Origin: Pseudacidovorax sp.
Lineage (GTDB): Bacteria > Pseudomonadota > Gammaproteobacteria > Burkholderiales > Burkholderiaceae_C
DNA: 64,000 nt
Assembly (NCBI RefSeq): GCF_017991995.1
Contig: NZ_JAGOPN010000018.1
Coordinates: forward strand, 91,225 to 155,224
Reading direction: 5' to 3'
In this document: piece after piece, positions 49,550 through 58,749 of the stretch
Layout of the letters: every line of letters starts with the position of its first letter
How positions within the stretch are numbered: position 1 is the first letter of the stretch
Notes under the pieces: generated by a model
What the model was told of the DNA's origin: nothing
The model's database searches: none
The model's input: the letters and a program-made list of their open reading frames with translations, nothing else
Translations under genes and position numbers: made by a program

Positions 49550-50845
49550 ATGACCACGCATTCCACCCCCGCCGTCCTGCGCCATGCCCGCCTGCCGGCC
49601 TGGCTGCTGGGCGACGCCTGGCCGCGCGCCGGCACCGCGCCGGCGCTCGCGCGCATCGAGCTGGCGCACGGCCGGGTGCAGGCCGTGGTGCCCGAAGATG
49701 GCAGTCCCATCGAGCCCGGCGCCTGGCAACTGCACGGCGCGCTGGTGCTGCCTGGCCTGGTCGATGCCCACGTGCACCTGGACAAGACCTTCACCCTGGC
49801 CCGCATCCCCGAGGTGCAACCCGGCCTGCTGGGTGCCATCGAGGCCTCGGTGGCCGACATGGCCCGCTGGACCCCTGAGGACATCCGCACCCGCGCCAGC
49901 CAGGGCCTGCAGTGGGCCTGGGAGGCCGGCACGACGCTGCTGCGCACCCACGTCAACTGGCCCGAGATCGGCCCGCTGCCCTGCGCCTGGCCAGTGCTCG
50001 ACCGGCTGGCGCACGACTGGGCCGACCGCCTCACCCTGCAGTTGGTGAGCCTGACAAAGCTCGACAGCTTTGCCGACCCCGCCGCCGCGCGCACCGTGGC
50101 GGCGCAGGTCAAGGCCAGCGGCGCGCATGCGCTGATGGGCGGCTTCGTGCACTCCACCAACTGGAACGCACAGGCCATGCGCCACCTGCTGCAGGCGGCC
50201 CAGGCGCAGGATCTGGACGTCGACCTGCATGTGGACGAGGAGCTGCACCCGACGGCCGAAGGTCTGCTGGGCACGGCGCGCATCGCCCGCGAACTGGGCT
50301 TTGCCGGCCGCATCGTCTGCGGCCATGTCTGCGCGCTGGCCGCCATGCCCGAATCCCGCGCCCTCGCCATCCTGGATGAGGTGGCACGCGCGCCCATCAC
50401 GCTGGTCAGCCTGCCCATCACCAACCTGCTGCTGCAGGACGCCAGCACCGGCCGCACGCCGCGACAGCGCGGCCTGACGCTGGTGAAGGAGGCGCGCGCC
50501 CGCGGCATTCCGCTGCTCTTCGCCAGCGACAACGTGCAGGACCCGTTCTGCCCCGTCGGCAGCTACGACCCGCTCGAAGGCATGGCCGCGGCGGTGCTGG
50601 CCGGCCAGCTCGATGCGCCCTTCGACCGCTGGTCCGACACGCTGTGCCGCGCGGACTTCCTGGCGCGCGGCATGCCAGGCGCGCCGCGGATGGTGGATGG
50701 GCCGGCCGACCTGCTGATCTTTACGCAGGCTGACGCCACCGCCTGGCCCTCGCGCACCGGCGCGCGCGTGCTGCTGCGCACGGGCGTGGCCCACGGCGCA
50801 CCGCCAGCGGCCTGGATCGCACCCACGGCCGCGGCCACCGCCTGA
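49550..50845 (+). CDS. Cytosine-deaminase-like amidohydrolase
   Basis: A 431-residue amidohydrolase-superfamily enzyme. Metal motif DAHVHLDKTF (about 72-81), HVDEELH (about 224-230), GHVCAL (about 259) and the late Asp in LFASDNVQDPF (about 325). The HLDKTF pattern is that of cytosine deaminase and AtzC-like deaminases that act on ring C-N bonds; creatinine deaminase belongs to the same group. The substrate is unproven. It lies between the reductase and the creatininase-family gene. Confidence 0.88.
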   Translation: MTTHSTPAVLRHARLPAWLLGDAWPRAGTAPALARIELAHGRVQAVVPEDGSPIEPGAWQLHGALVLPGLVDAHVHLDKTFTLARIPEVQPGLLGAIEASVADMARWTPEDIRTRASQGLQWAWEAGTTLLRTHVNWPEIGPLPCAWPVLDRLAHDWADRLTLQLVSLTKLDSFADPAAARTVAAQVKASGAHALMGGFVHSTNWNAQAMRHLLQAAQAQDLDVDLHVDEELHPTAEGLLGTARIARELGFAGRIVCGHVCALAAMPESRALAILDEVARAPITLVSLPITNLLLQDASTGRTPRQRGLTLVKEARARGIPLLFASDNVQDPFCPVGSYDPLEGMAAAVLAGQLDAPFDRWSDTLCRADFLARGMPGAPRMVDGPADLLIFTQADATAWPSRTGARVLLRTGVAHGAPPAAWIAPTAAATA

Positions 50846-50876
50846 ACACGCTCCTCACGAACCAGGACTCCTTGCC

Positions 50877-51731
50877 ATGCTGCACGGCTATATCCCTCCG
50901 CACCGCTTCCTGCCCTACCTGAGCTGGACCGAGATCGACCAGTTGCCCGACCGCGAGAACACCGTGATCGTGCTGCCCTGCGGCGCCATCGAGCAGCATG
51001 GCCCTCATCTGCCCTGCTCGGTGGACAGCGTGATCGCCTCCGGCGTGATGGGCGAGGCGCTGCGCCGGCTGCCCGCCTCGGTGCGTGCCTTCGCGCTGCC
51101 GCCCATCACCTACGGCAAGTCGGAAGAGCACCTGCACTTTCCCGGCACCGTCACGCTCACCGGCACCACGCTGCTGGCCACCGTCACCGAGATCGGCGAG
51201 TCGGTCTACCGCGCGGGCTTCCGCAAGCTGCTGCTGGCCAACGGCCATGGCGGCCAGCCGCAGGTGCTGGAGATGGCCGCGCGCGAGCTACGTCTGCGCC
51301 ATGGCGACTACGTGGTCGTGCCGCACGGCGTGAGCCGGCTGCCCAGCGCCGCGAGCCGGCAGGTCAGCGAGCAGGAGAAGAGGCTCGCCATGCATGCCGG
51401 CCATTCCGAGACCGCGCTCATGCTGGCCCTGGCGCCCGAGACGGTGCACATGGAGCGCGCCGCGGCCAACTTTCCACCGCCCTTCCCCATCAAGCTGCTG
51501 TCGCCCGACGGCCGCCCGGCCTGCGCCTGGACGGCGCGCGACTTCGGTCCCAGCGGCGTCATCGGCGACCCCACCAGCGCCACGCGCGAGCAGGGCCAGG
51601 AGATCCTGGACACGCTGGCCGACAGCTGGGTGCAGGCACTGACCGAGCTCTACCAGCTGCGCTGGCTGGTGCGCGAAGAAGCCACCTGGGAGCGCGGCCA
51701 TTTCACCGGTCACATCGAAAGCGCCCGCTGA
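50877..51731 (+). CDS. Creatininase-family amidohydrolase
   Basis: A 284-residue enzyme of the creatininase family (creatinine amidohydrolase, FAPy deformylase ArfB, MftE). Metal-ligand blocks are present: LPCGAIEQHGPHLPCSVDS (about 34-52), LANGHGGQPQVLEMAARE (about 119-136) and HAGHSETALMLAL. It opens cyclic amides or cleaves an amide on a heterocycle. AGGACTCCTTGCC precedes the ATG. It follows the amidohydrolase by 31 nt and precedes the ABC genes, suggesting a two-step ring degradation. Which member function applies is unclear. Confidence 0.9.
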   Translation: MLHGYIPPHRFLPYLSWTEIDQLPDRENTVIVLPCGAIEQHGPHLPCSVDSVIASGVMGEALRRLPASVRAFALPPITYGKSEEHLHFPGTVTLTGTTLLATVTEIGESVYRAGFRKLLLANGHGGQPQVLEMAARELRLRHGDYVVVPHGVSRLPSAASRQVSEQEKRLAMHAGHSETALMLALAPETVHMERAAANFPPPFPIKLLSPDGRPACAWTARDFGPSGVIGDPTSATREQGQEILDTLADSWVQALTELYQLRWLVREEATWERGHFTGHIESAR

Positions 51732-51779
51732 AATGAACCCACCCCGTTTGGACTTCCTCACTGCGTATGGAAGTCCCAT

Positions 51780-51864
51780 CCCCCTCAAGGGGCGCACCCG
51801 GCGGCCGGGCCAAGCCCGTTCCGCGGGTGCCCTGGCGCGGCCTGCTCCGCGGCCTTTCGATCAG
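51780..51864 (-). repeat. Dispersed hairpin repeat, copy B
   Basis: On the minus strand the unit starts with CTGATCGAAAGGCCGCGGAG (51864), continues to a 35-nt hairpin (51829-51795) with arms CACCCG / CGGGTG and inner stem CGGGC-TTG-GCCCG, and ends in CCCCTTGAGGGG. It lies in the 272-bp gap before the ABC binding-protein gene, which has no gene of its own. Confidence 0.65.
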
Positions 51865-52003
51865 GAGGGTGGCGCCTGTGTCGTCGAAAACCGAAATGAC
51901 TTTTCAAACGGTGCGGCTCTTGCTTGGGCAACGCACCGGCCCACGCCCCTTTTTCGTCCCCCGTCCCCGCACTGATTTGTCCGACCTTTCCAGGAGCCCT
52001 GCC

Positions 52004-53005
52004 TTGAACCACCGCTTCACCCGCCTCGCTTCGCAATCCGCCCTGGCCCTGGGCGCCGCCGTCCTGGGACTCGCCGCCACCGGCGCCCGGGCCGAGGAAA
52101 AGTTCACCTACATGACCAACTGGTACGCGCAGGCCGAACACGGCGGCTTCTACCAGGCGGTGGCCACGGGCATCTACAAGAAGTACGGCCTGGACGTGAC
52201 CATCAAGATGGGCGGTCCGCAGGTCAACATCCTGCAGATCATGGGCGCCGGCCAGGCCGACTGCATCATGGGCTCCAGCGACCTGCAGATGATGCGGGCC
52301 CGCGACAACGGCCTGCCGGTGGTCACGGTGGCCGCGCTGTTCCAGAAGGACCCGCAGGTGCTCATCGCCCACGAGGACGTGAAGTCCATGGAGGAGATGA
52401 AGACCAAGACGGTGCTCATCGCGGCCAGCGCGCAGCAGGGCTACTGGGCCTGGGTCAAGGCCAAGTACGGCCTGACCGATTCGCAGACCAAGCCCTACAC
52501 CTTCAACATCCAGCCCTTCCTGGCCGACAAGAACATGGTGCAGCAGGGCTACCTCACCTCCGAGCCCTACGCGATCCAGAAGGCTGGCGCCAAGGCCAAC
52601 ACCTTCCTGCTGGCCGACCTGGGCTACCCCTCCTACGCCACCACCATCTCCTGCATGGAGAAGACGGTGACCGACCGCGCCAAGGCCGTGGCCGACTTCG
52701 TCAAGGCCAGTGCCGAGGGCTGGAAGAGCTACCTGGCCGACCCGGCCCCGGGCAATGCCCTCATCAAGAAGGACAACCCGAACATGACCGACGACCAGCT
52801 CGCCTACAGCGTGGCCAAGATGAAGGAAATGGGCATCGTCGGCTCCGGCGATGCCGTGAAGAACGGCATCGGCACCATGACCGAGGCCCGCATCAAGGCC
52901 AACTACGACTTCCTGGTCGGCCAGAAATTCATCGACCCGGCCAAGGTGGACGTGAGCAAGGCCTACAAGCTGGACCTGGCCCGCAACGCCAAGGTGCTGC
53001 CGTGA
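52004..53005 (+). CDS. ABC transporter substrate-binding protein (NitT/TauT/ThiY-like)
   Basis: A 333-residue periplasmic binding protein of the NMT1/SsuA-like class. A Sec signal peptide precedes cleavage near ATGARA-EE (about 29). EKFTYMTNWYAQAEHGGFYQAV and IKMGGPQVNILQIMGAGQADCIMGSSDLQM are the family pattern for pyrimidine-, sulfonate- or nitrate-like ligands. The start is TTG at 52004, backed by CAGGAG 8 nt upstream and the perfect signal peptide; longer ORF readings cross the repeat at 51780-51864. The ATPase GTG start overlaps its stop. Confidence 0.9.
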   Translation: MNHRFTRLASQSALALGAAVLGLAATGARAEEKFTYMTNWYAQAEHGGFYQAVATGIYKKYGLDVTIKMGGPQVNILQIMGAGQADCIMGSSDLQMMRARDNGLPVVTVAALFQKDPQVLIAHEDVKSMEEMKTKTVLIAASAQQGYWAWVKAKYGLTDSQTKPYTFNIQPFLADKNMVQQGYLTSEPYAIQKAGAKANTFLLADLGYPSYATTISCMEKTVTDRAKAVADFVKASAEGWKSYLADPAPGNALIKKDNPNMTDDQLAYSVAKMKEMGIVGSGDAVKNGIGTMTEARIKANYDFLVGQKFIDPAKVDVSKAYKLDLARNAKVLP

Positions 53006-53820
53006 CGGACCTCGTCCACGCGCCCGCCGCGGGCGTGCCGGCGATCGAGGTGCTGTCGGCGCAGAAGACCTACCCCAACGGCACGGTCGCGCTGCAGCCG
53101 GTGGACCTCACGATCCAGGAGGGCGAGTTCGTCACGCTGCTCGGCCCTTCGGGCTGCGGCAAGAGCACGCTGCTGAAGATGGTCGCGGGCCTGCTGGAGC
53201 CCAGCGACGGCCGGCTGCTGCTGTGGCGCAAGCCGGTGCAGCAGCTGCACGAGAGCACACAGAAGATGTCCTTCGTCTTCCAGTCGCCCACGCTGATGCC
53301 CTGGGCGACGGTGCAGGCCAACGTTCGGCTGCCGCTGGACCTGGCCAAGGTGCCGCGCGCCGAGGCCGATGCGCGCGTAGCCGAGGCGCTCGAACTGGTG
53401 GGCTTGGCCAAGTTCGCCAACGCCCTGCCGCGGGCGTTGTCGGGCGGCATGCAGATGCGCGTCTCCATCGCCCGCGGGCTGGTGGTGCAGCCCAACCTGC
53501 TGCTGATGGACGAGCCCTTCGGCGCGCTGGACGAGATCACCCGCCACAAGCTCGATGCCGACCTGCTCGAACTCTGGCGCAAGAAGAAGCTGACAGTGGT
53601 GTTCGTCACCCACTCCATCCACGAGGCGGTGTTCCTGTCCAGCCGCGTGGTGATGATGGCCGCGCGCCCGGGCCGCATCGTGGAAGAAGTGCGCATCGAC
53701 GAGCCCTATCCGCGCAGCGCGGAGTTCATGGTGTCTTCGCAGTTCCAGCACTACGCCAAGCACCTGCAGCGCAGCCTGCTGGCGGCCAGCCAGTACAGCG
53801 ACGAGGAACACGCGGCCTGA
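53002..53820 (+). CDS. ABC transporter ATP-binding protein (NitT/TauT type)
   Basis: A 272-residue ATPase. Walker A GPSGCGKSTLL (about 49-59), Q loop VFQSPTLMPWATV, signature LSGGMQMRVSIAR and Walker B LLLMDEPFGALD, H loop VTHSIHEA. The SPTLMPW and DEITRHKLDADLL patterns are typical of nitrate/sulfonate/pyrimidine importers. It starts with GTG at 53002, overlapping the binding-protein stop (GTGA). It powers uptake with the permease 74 nt downstream. Confidence 0.95.
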   Translation: MTDLVHAPAAGVPAIEVLSAQKTYPNGTVALQPVDLTIQEGEFVTLLGPSGCGKSTLLKMVAGLLEPSDGRLLLWRKPVQQLHESTQKMSFVFQSPTLMPWATVQANVRLPLDLAKVPRAEADARVAEALELVGLAKFANALPRALSGGMQMRVSIARGLVVQPNLLLMDEPFGALDEITRHKLDADLLELWRKKKLTVVFVTHSIHEAVFLSSRVVMMAARPGRIVEEVRIDEPYPRSAEFMVSSQFQHYAKHLQRSLLAASQYSDEEHAA

Positions 53821-53894
53821 CCGCGGCGGGCCCATGCGCCCGTCGCTTTCGCCACAGCAGACCGGCGGCCTAGGCCGCCACGGAGATCGACCCC

Positions 53895-54818
53895 ATGAGC
53901 ATCACCTGGAACGCCGCCGCGCCGGCGCCTTCCGACGCCCCGTCCGCCGCGCACGCCGTTGCCGCGCCGGCACCCGCGGCCTTCGCACCCGCGCCCCAAC
54001 GCCCGCCCGCGCGCGAGGCCCGCGTGCCGCTGCTGCGCCAGCCGCGCGTGCAGCGCATCCTGCTGCCGCTGATCGTCGGCCTGGTGCTGCTCGGCGGTTG
54101 GCAGGCGCTGGTGGTCGGGATGGAACTGCCGCCCTACCTCGTGCCCTCGCCGGTGCTGATGCTGCAGACGCTCTTCACCGACTGGGCCGTGCTGGGCGGC
54201 GCACTGCTGGTCACGCTCAAGATCACCGTGCTGTCCTTCGTGGTGGCCACGGTGGTGGGCGTGCTGATCTCCTTCCTCTTCGTGCAGAGCCGGCTGATCG
54301 AGACGGCGCTGTTTCCCTACGCGGTGCTGCTGCAGGTCACGCCGATCGTGGCGGTGGCGCCGCTGATCATCATCTGGGTGAAGGAGCCCACGGCCTCGCT
54401 GGTGATCTGCGCGGCGCTGGTGGCGCTGTTCCCGATCATCTCCAACACCACGCTGGGCCTGCGCAGCATCGACCCCGACCTGCAGGCCTATTTCCGCATG
54501 AACCGCGCGACGCGGCTGCAGACGCTGGTGCGCCTGCGCATCCCGAGCGCGTTGCCCTACTTCTTCGGCGGCCTGCGCATCTCCAGCGGCCTGGCGCTGA
54601 TCGGCGCCGTGGTGGCGGAGTTCGTCGCCGGCACCGGCGGCAACGCCACCGGCCTGGCCTACCAGATCCTGATGGCGGGCTATCAGCTGAACATTCCGCG
54701 CATGTTCGCTGCCCTGCTGCTCATCTCCCTGACCGGCGTCGCTCTCTTTGCCGCCATGGCCTGGCTCACGCGCGTGGCGCTGGGCGGCTGGCACGCCAGC
54801 GAGCTGTCGCACGACTGA
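53895..54818 (+). CDS. ABC transporter permease (NitT/TauT type)
   Basis: A 307-residue permease with a cytosolic Ala/Pro-rich N-terminal stretch (about 1-45) then six helices. The EAA-like loop for ATPase contact lies around RSIDPDLQAYFRMNRATRLQTLVRLRIPSALPYF. It completes the importer whose binding protein and ATPase precede it. The long low-complexity N-terminus is unusual for this family. Confidence 0.92.
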   Translation: MSITWNAAAPAPSDAPSAAHAVAAPAPAAFAPAPQRPPAREARVPLLRQPRVQRILLPLIVGLVLLGGWQALVVGMELPPYLVPSPVLMLQTLFTDWAVLGGALLVTLKITVLSFVVATVVGVLISFLFVQSRLIETALFPYAVLLQVTPIVAVAPLIIIWVKEPTASLVICAALVALFPIISNTTLGLRSIDPDLQAYFRMNRATRLQTLVRLRIPSALPYFFGGLRISSGLALIGAVVAEFVAGTGGNATGLAYQILMAGYQLNIPRMFAALLLISLTGVALFAAMAWLTRVALGGWHASELSHD

Positions 54819-54843
54819 ACCTGATTCCGAGGAAATCTTGACC

Positions 54844-56202
54844 ATGAACGCCCGCCTGCGTGACATCGAACAGCTGCACCTGGAACTGCCCGACCTCGAC
54901 TGGATCACCGACCCGAACCGCATCGAGCGGCTGTCGCAGGACTTCTCCTGGTTCAGCCCAGTGCTGAAGCGCCAGCTCGAAGGCAAGGTGGCCGACAGCG
55001 TGGTGCGGCCCCGCACCGAGGACGAGATCCGCCGCCTGGTGGCCGCCTGCGCGCGTCTCAAGCTGCCGCTTACCATCCGCGGCAGCGGCACCGGCAACTA
55101 CGGACAGACCACGCCGCTGGCCGGTGGCGTGGTGCTGGACATGACGGGCTACAACGGCGTGCTCTGGACGCGCCCCGGCGTGGCACGCGCCCAGGCCGGC
55201 ATCCGGCTGAACGAGCTGGAGAAGGCCACGCGCCCCACGGGCTGGGAGCTGCGCTGCGTGCCCTCCACCTTCCGCAGCGCCACGCTCGGCGGCCTCTTCG
55301 GCGGCGGCTTCGGCGGCGTGGGCTCGATCAACCACGGCCCGCTGGCCGCGCCCGGCAATGTGCTGGGGATCAAGGCCATGACCATCGAGTCGGAGCCGCA
55401 GATCGTCGAGCTGCGCGGCGCCGAGGCGATGCGCATGCACCACCTGTGGGGCACCAACGGCCTGGTGCTGGAGATCGAGGTCGGCCTCGCGCCCTGCCAG
55501 CCCTGGCTGGAGACGCTGGTTACCTTCACCGACTTCGACCAGGCCATCGCCTTCGCCGACGAGCTGGCGCGTGCGCCCGGCCTGGCCAAGCGCGAAGTCG
55601 CCTTCTTCGCCAGCCCCGTGCCGGACTACCTCTCGCAGCTGGCCGAGCACCTGCCCAAGGGCTGCCATGCCGTGCTCTCGCTGGTGGCCGAGCCGGGCGA
55701 CGAAGCGATGAAGGAAATGGTGGCGGCCCGAGGTGGCACCGTCAGCTACCGCCGCACCGCCGACGAGGTGGCGCGCAGCCACAAGACGCTGATGGAGTTC
55801 ACCTGGAACCACACCACGCTGCATGCGCTGAAGGTGGACAAGACCCTCACTTACCTGCAGACCAGCTTCACCCCCGGCCAGCATGTGCAGCAGATCACCG
55901 AGCTGACGAAGCGCTATGCCAGCGAGGTGTTCATGCACGCCGAGTTCCTGCGCACGATGGACGGCCAGATGAGCTGCAGCGCGCTACAGCTGGTGCGCTT
56001 CACGACCGAGGCACGCCTGGCCGAGATCATCCGCGAGCACCGCGAATTCGGCGTGCGCATCAACAACCCGCACACCTTCATCGTCGAGGACGGCAAGGCG
56101 GGCGGCGACCTGCCGGAGGAGGTGGTGGCGGTGAAGCGGCGCTTCGATCCGCTAGGCCTGCTCAATCCCGGGAAGCTCCGGCACCATCCCGTCGCGGGCT
56201 GA
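54844..56202 (+). CDS. FAD-linked oxidase (GlcD/PCMH-type)
   Basis: A 452-residue FAD-dependent oxidase with the PCMH FAD-binding domain (VVRPRTEDEIRRLVAACARLKLPLTIRGSGTGNYGQ in sequence; then GGVVLDMTGYNGV) and a C-terminal GlcD-like substrate part (RFDPLGLLNPGKLR). It may oxidise a hydroxy acid or heterocycle produced from the imported compound. GAGGAA lies 8 nt before the ATG at 54844, which is 25 nt after the permease stop. It ends 27 bp from the convergent lnt gene. Confidence 0.9.
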   Translation: MNARLRDIEQLHLELPDLDWITDPNRIERLSQDFSWFSPVLKRQLEGKVADSVVRPRTEDEIRRLVAACARLKLPLTIRGSGTGNYGQTTPLAGGVVLDMTGYNGVLWTRPGVARAQAGIRLNELEKATRPTGWELRCVPSTFRSATLGGLFGGGFGGVGSINHGPLAAPGNVLGIKAMTIESEPQIVELRGAEAMRMHHLWGTNGLVLEIEVGLAPCQPWLETLVTFTDFDQAIAFADELARAPGLAKREVAFFASPVPDYLSQLAEHLPKGCHAVLSLVAEPGDEAMKEMVAARGGTVSYRRTADEVARSHKTLMEFTWNHTTLHALKVDKTLTYLQTSFTPGQHVQQITELTKRYASEVFMHAEFLRTMDGQMSCSALQLVRFTTEARLAEIIREHREFGVRINNPHTFIVEDGKAGGDLPEEVVAVKRRFDPLGLLNPGKLRHHPVAG

Positions 56203-56229
56203 GGCGCCGGGTCTTCCGGCGCCGCGGCG

Positions 56230-57774
56230 TCAACGGCGCTTTCGCACGCGCCAGACCGAGAACGCCAGCACTGCCAGCGACAGCAGCCACAGTGGCGCCA
56301 GGCCGAAGCGCGACACCCACCAGGCGAAGGGCGTGATGCCGGTGCGGCCTTCCACCTCGGCCTCCAGCACGCCGCGCGTGAGGCGGGGCAGTTCGTGCGT
56401 CACACGGCCGCGGTGGTCGATCACCACGGTCGCGCCCGTGTTGGTCGCGCGCAGCATGGGCCGCTCGAACTCCAGCGCCCGCATGCGTGAGATGGCACGG
56501 TGCTGATCGATGGCCACCGTGTCGCCGAACCAGGCGATGTTGCTCACGTTGAGCAGCATGGTGGGCGCGGTGGCCGCATCGCGGAAGCCGGCGCCGATCT
56601 CGTCGCCGAACAAATCCTCGTAGCAGATGTTCGGCGCGATGCGCTGGCCCTGCCAGTCGAAGCTGCGCTGGGGCAACCCGCCGCGGCCGAAATCGGCCAG
56701 CGGAATGTTCATCATGTCGGTGAACCAGCGGAAGCCGAAGGGGATGAACTCGCCGAAGGGCACCAGGTGGTGCTTGTCGTAGCGGTACGGCCGCTCGGCG
56801 AGCCCGGGGCCGAAGCCCAGCAGCGAATTGGCATAGCGGCCCGGACCATCCTCCATCGGTACGCCGACGATGGCGGCCTGCCCGCCCTGCGAATAGCGCG
56901 CGGCGATGGCGGACAGGTAGCCTTCGGGCAATTGGCGCGGCAGCAGGGGCAGCGCCGTCTCGGGCGTGACCACCAGGGCAGCACGGTTCTTTTGCAGTTG
57001 CTCGCCATACCACCGCAGCGCGGTGTCGATGCCGCTGCCGCTGCCTGGGACGAACTTCTCGTCCTGCGGAATGTTGCCCTGGAGCAGTGCGACCGACAGG
57101 CGACCGGTGCTGGCCCCGGGCCCGCCGTCGCTGTGCATGAAGCCCAGACCCGACGGCAACGCGAGCAGGACTGCAGCGGCCAGCGGCAGCATCCCTGTGC
57201 GACGCTGCCTCTTCCACAGGCCCACACAGGCCGCCGAGGCGGCCGCTGCGGCGCCGAGGCCATAGACGCCCAGCCATGGCGCATAGCCAGCCAGCGGGCC
57301 GTCCACATGGGCATAGCCGCCAGCGCCCCAGGGGAAGCCGGTGAACAGGCTTCCGCGGACCAGCTCGGCCAGCGTCCAGACGGCAGCGAAGAGCAGCACC
57401 CGGCTACCTGCAGAGAGCCGCGGCGCCAGCCAGCCCCACAGTCCGCCGGCCACGCCGTAGTAGATGGCGAGCCCGCCGCCCAGGAACAGCACGGCCAGCG
57501 CCGCCAACGGGGCCGGCAGCCCGCCGTAGGTGTTCATCGAAATGAAGAGCCACCAGAAGGTGCCACACAGCCAGGTGGTGGCGAAGACCCAGGCGCCCAG
57601 GGCCGGCCTGCGCCAGCCGGGCGCCTGGCGTTGCTCGCCGTCGAGCAAAGCGGTCAGCGCGGCCAGGGACAGCAGTTGCAGCCACCACAGCGGCTCGCCA
57701 CCCCAGGGCCAGGCCATGGACGCCGCCTGGGCCAGGCCGGCCAGTGCGTAGGCCGGAAGGCGGCGCGCGCGCAT
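56230..57774 (-). CDS. lnt: Apolipoprotein N-acyltransferase
   Basis: A 514-residue inner-membrane enzyme that adds the third acyl chain to lipoproteins. Six or more N-terminal helices (about 5-205) precede the nitrilase-like domain with the catalytic triad Glu272 (TPETALP), Lys334 (YDKHHLVPFGEF) and Cys384 (NICYEDLFG), closely matching E. coli E267/K335/C387. Its ATG overlaps the corC stop (TGATG), so they are translationally coupled. In many Burkholderiales it is followed by glyQ; here that gene is 13 kb away. Confidence 0.96.
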   Translation of the reverse strand: MRARRLPAYALAGLAQAASMAWPWGGEPLWWLQLLSLAALTALLDGEQRQAPGWRRPALGAWVFATTWLCGTFWWLFISMNTYGGLPAPLAALAVLFLGGGLAIYYGVAGGLWGWLAPRLSAGSRVLLFAAVWTLAELVRGSLFTGFPWGAGGYAHVDGPLAGYAPWLGVYGLGAAAAASAACVGLWKRQRRTGMLPLAAAVLLALPSGLGFMHSDGGPGASTGRLSVALLQGNIPQDEKFVPGSGSGIDTALRWYGEQLQKNRAALVVTPETALPLLPRQLPEGYLSAIAARYSQGGQAAIVGVPMEDGPGRYANSLLGFGPGLAERPYRYDKHHLVPFGEFIPFGFRWFTDMMNIPLADFGRGGLPQRSFDWQGQRIAPNICYEDLFGDEIGAGFRDAATAPTMLLNVSNIAWFGDTVAIDQHRAISRMRALEFERPMLRATNTGATVVIDHRGRVTHELPRLTRGVLEAEVEGRTGITPFAWWVSRFGLAPLWLLSLAVLAFSVWRVRKRR

Positions 57775-58652
57775 CAGGCGGCGGTGTCTTCGGCCCGGGC
57801 GGGCGAGACCTTGAACCAGCGCACCGCGCCGCCGCGGGTGTGCATCACGACAAAGTCGAAGCCGCCCACCTCGTGGCGTTCGCCGCGCTTGGGCACATGG
57901 CCCATCTCGTGCGCGATGAGGCCACCGATGGTCTCGAAGTCCTCGGACTGCTGCTCTTCGCTGAACTGGATGCCGAAGGCTTCGGCCACACGCTCGATGG
58001 GCGTGTCGCCGCTCACGCGGTAGGTGTGGTCGGCCAGGCCGAAGATGTCGCCTTCGTCCTCGGCGACGTCGAACTCGTCCTCGATCTCGCCGACGATCTG
58101 CTCCAGCACGTCCTCGATGGTGATCAGGCCGGCCACCCGGCCGAATTCGTCGATCACCACGGCAAGGTGATTGCGGTTGCCGCGGAACTCGCGCAGCAGG
58201 TCGTTCAGGCCCTTGCTCTCGGGCACGAAGGTGGCGGGCCGCAGCAGGGCGCGGATGTTCAGCTCCGGCGAGCGCTGCAGCTTGAGCAGGTCCTTCGCCA
58301 GCAGGATGCCGATGATGTTTTCCTTCTCGCCCTCGTAGACCGGGAAGCGCGAGTGCGCGGTGTCGATGACGAGGTAGAGGATGTCCTCGTAGGCCGCATC
58401 GATGTCGATGAGGTCCATGCGCGGAGCGGCCACCATCACGTCGCCGGCCGTCATGTCGGCCATGCGCAGCACGCCTTCGAGCATCACCCGCGAGTCGGGT
58501 CCGATGATGTCGTTGTCTTCGGCGTCGGCGAGGGTTTCGATCAGTTCGTCGCGCGAATCCGGTCCGGGGTGGATGAATTCGGCGATCTTCTGGAGGAGGC
58601 CGCGCTTGTCGTCCCGGGGATGGGAGGCGCGTTCAGGGTGGGGGTCGGCCAC
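57774..58652 (-). CDS. corC: CorC/HlyC-family CBS-domain protein
   Basis: A 292-residue cytoplasmic protein with a pair of CBS domains (about 65-190: VMVAAPRMDLIDIDAAYEDIL, HSRFPVYEGEKENIIGILLAKDLL, HLAVVIDEFGRVAGLITIEDVLEQIVGEIEDEFD) and a C-terminal CorC_HlyC domain. It is linked to magnesium/cobalt efflux. The C-terminus overlaps the lnt start. In the corC-lnt pair, conserved in proteobacteria, it is the first gene. Confidence 0.93.
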   Translation of the reverse strand: MADPHPERASHPRDDKRGLLQKIAEFIHPGPDSRDELIETLADAEDNDIIGPDSRVMLEGVLRMADMTAGDVMVAAPRMDLIDIDAAYEDILYLVIDTAHSRFPVYEGEKENIIGILLAKDLLKLQRSPELNIRALLRPATFVPESKGLNDLLREFRGNRNHLAVVIDEFGRVAGLITIEDVLEQIVGEIEDEFDVAEDEGDIFGLADHTYRVSGDTPIERVAEAFGIQFSEEQQSEDFETIGGLIAHEMGHVPKRGERHEVGGFDFVVMHTRGGAVRWFKVSPARAEDTAA

Positions 58653-58749
58653 TGCGTGAGGGCGGGAGTTGAGGGAGGCCTAGGATACCGGAATGCCTTG
58701 GCGGCATGATGTCAGCCGCCATCTGCGCGCTTGCGCAACCCTTGCCTGC

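Noticed and set aside
52004..52006. Earlier ATG starts for the ABC binding protein (from 51767)
   Set aside because: They would place the repeat at 51780-51864 inside the protein and spoil the signal peptide; the TTG at 52004 has a good ribosome site.
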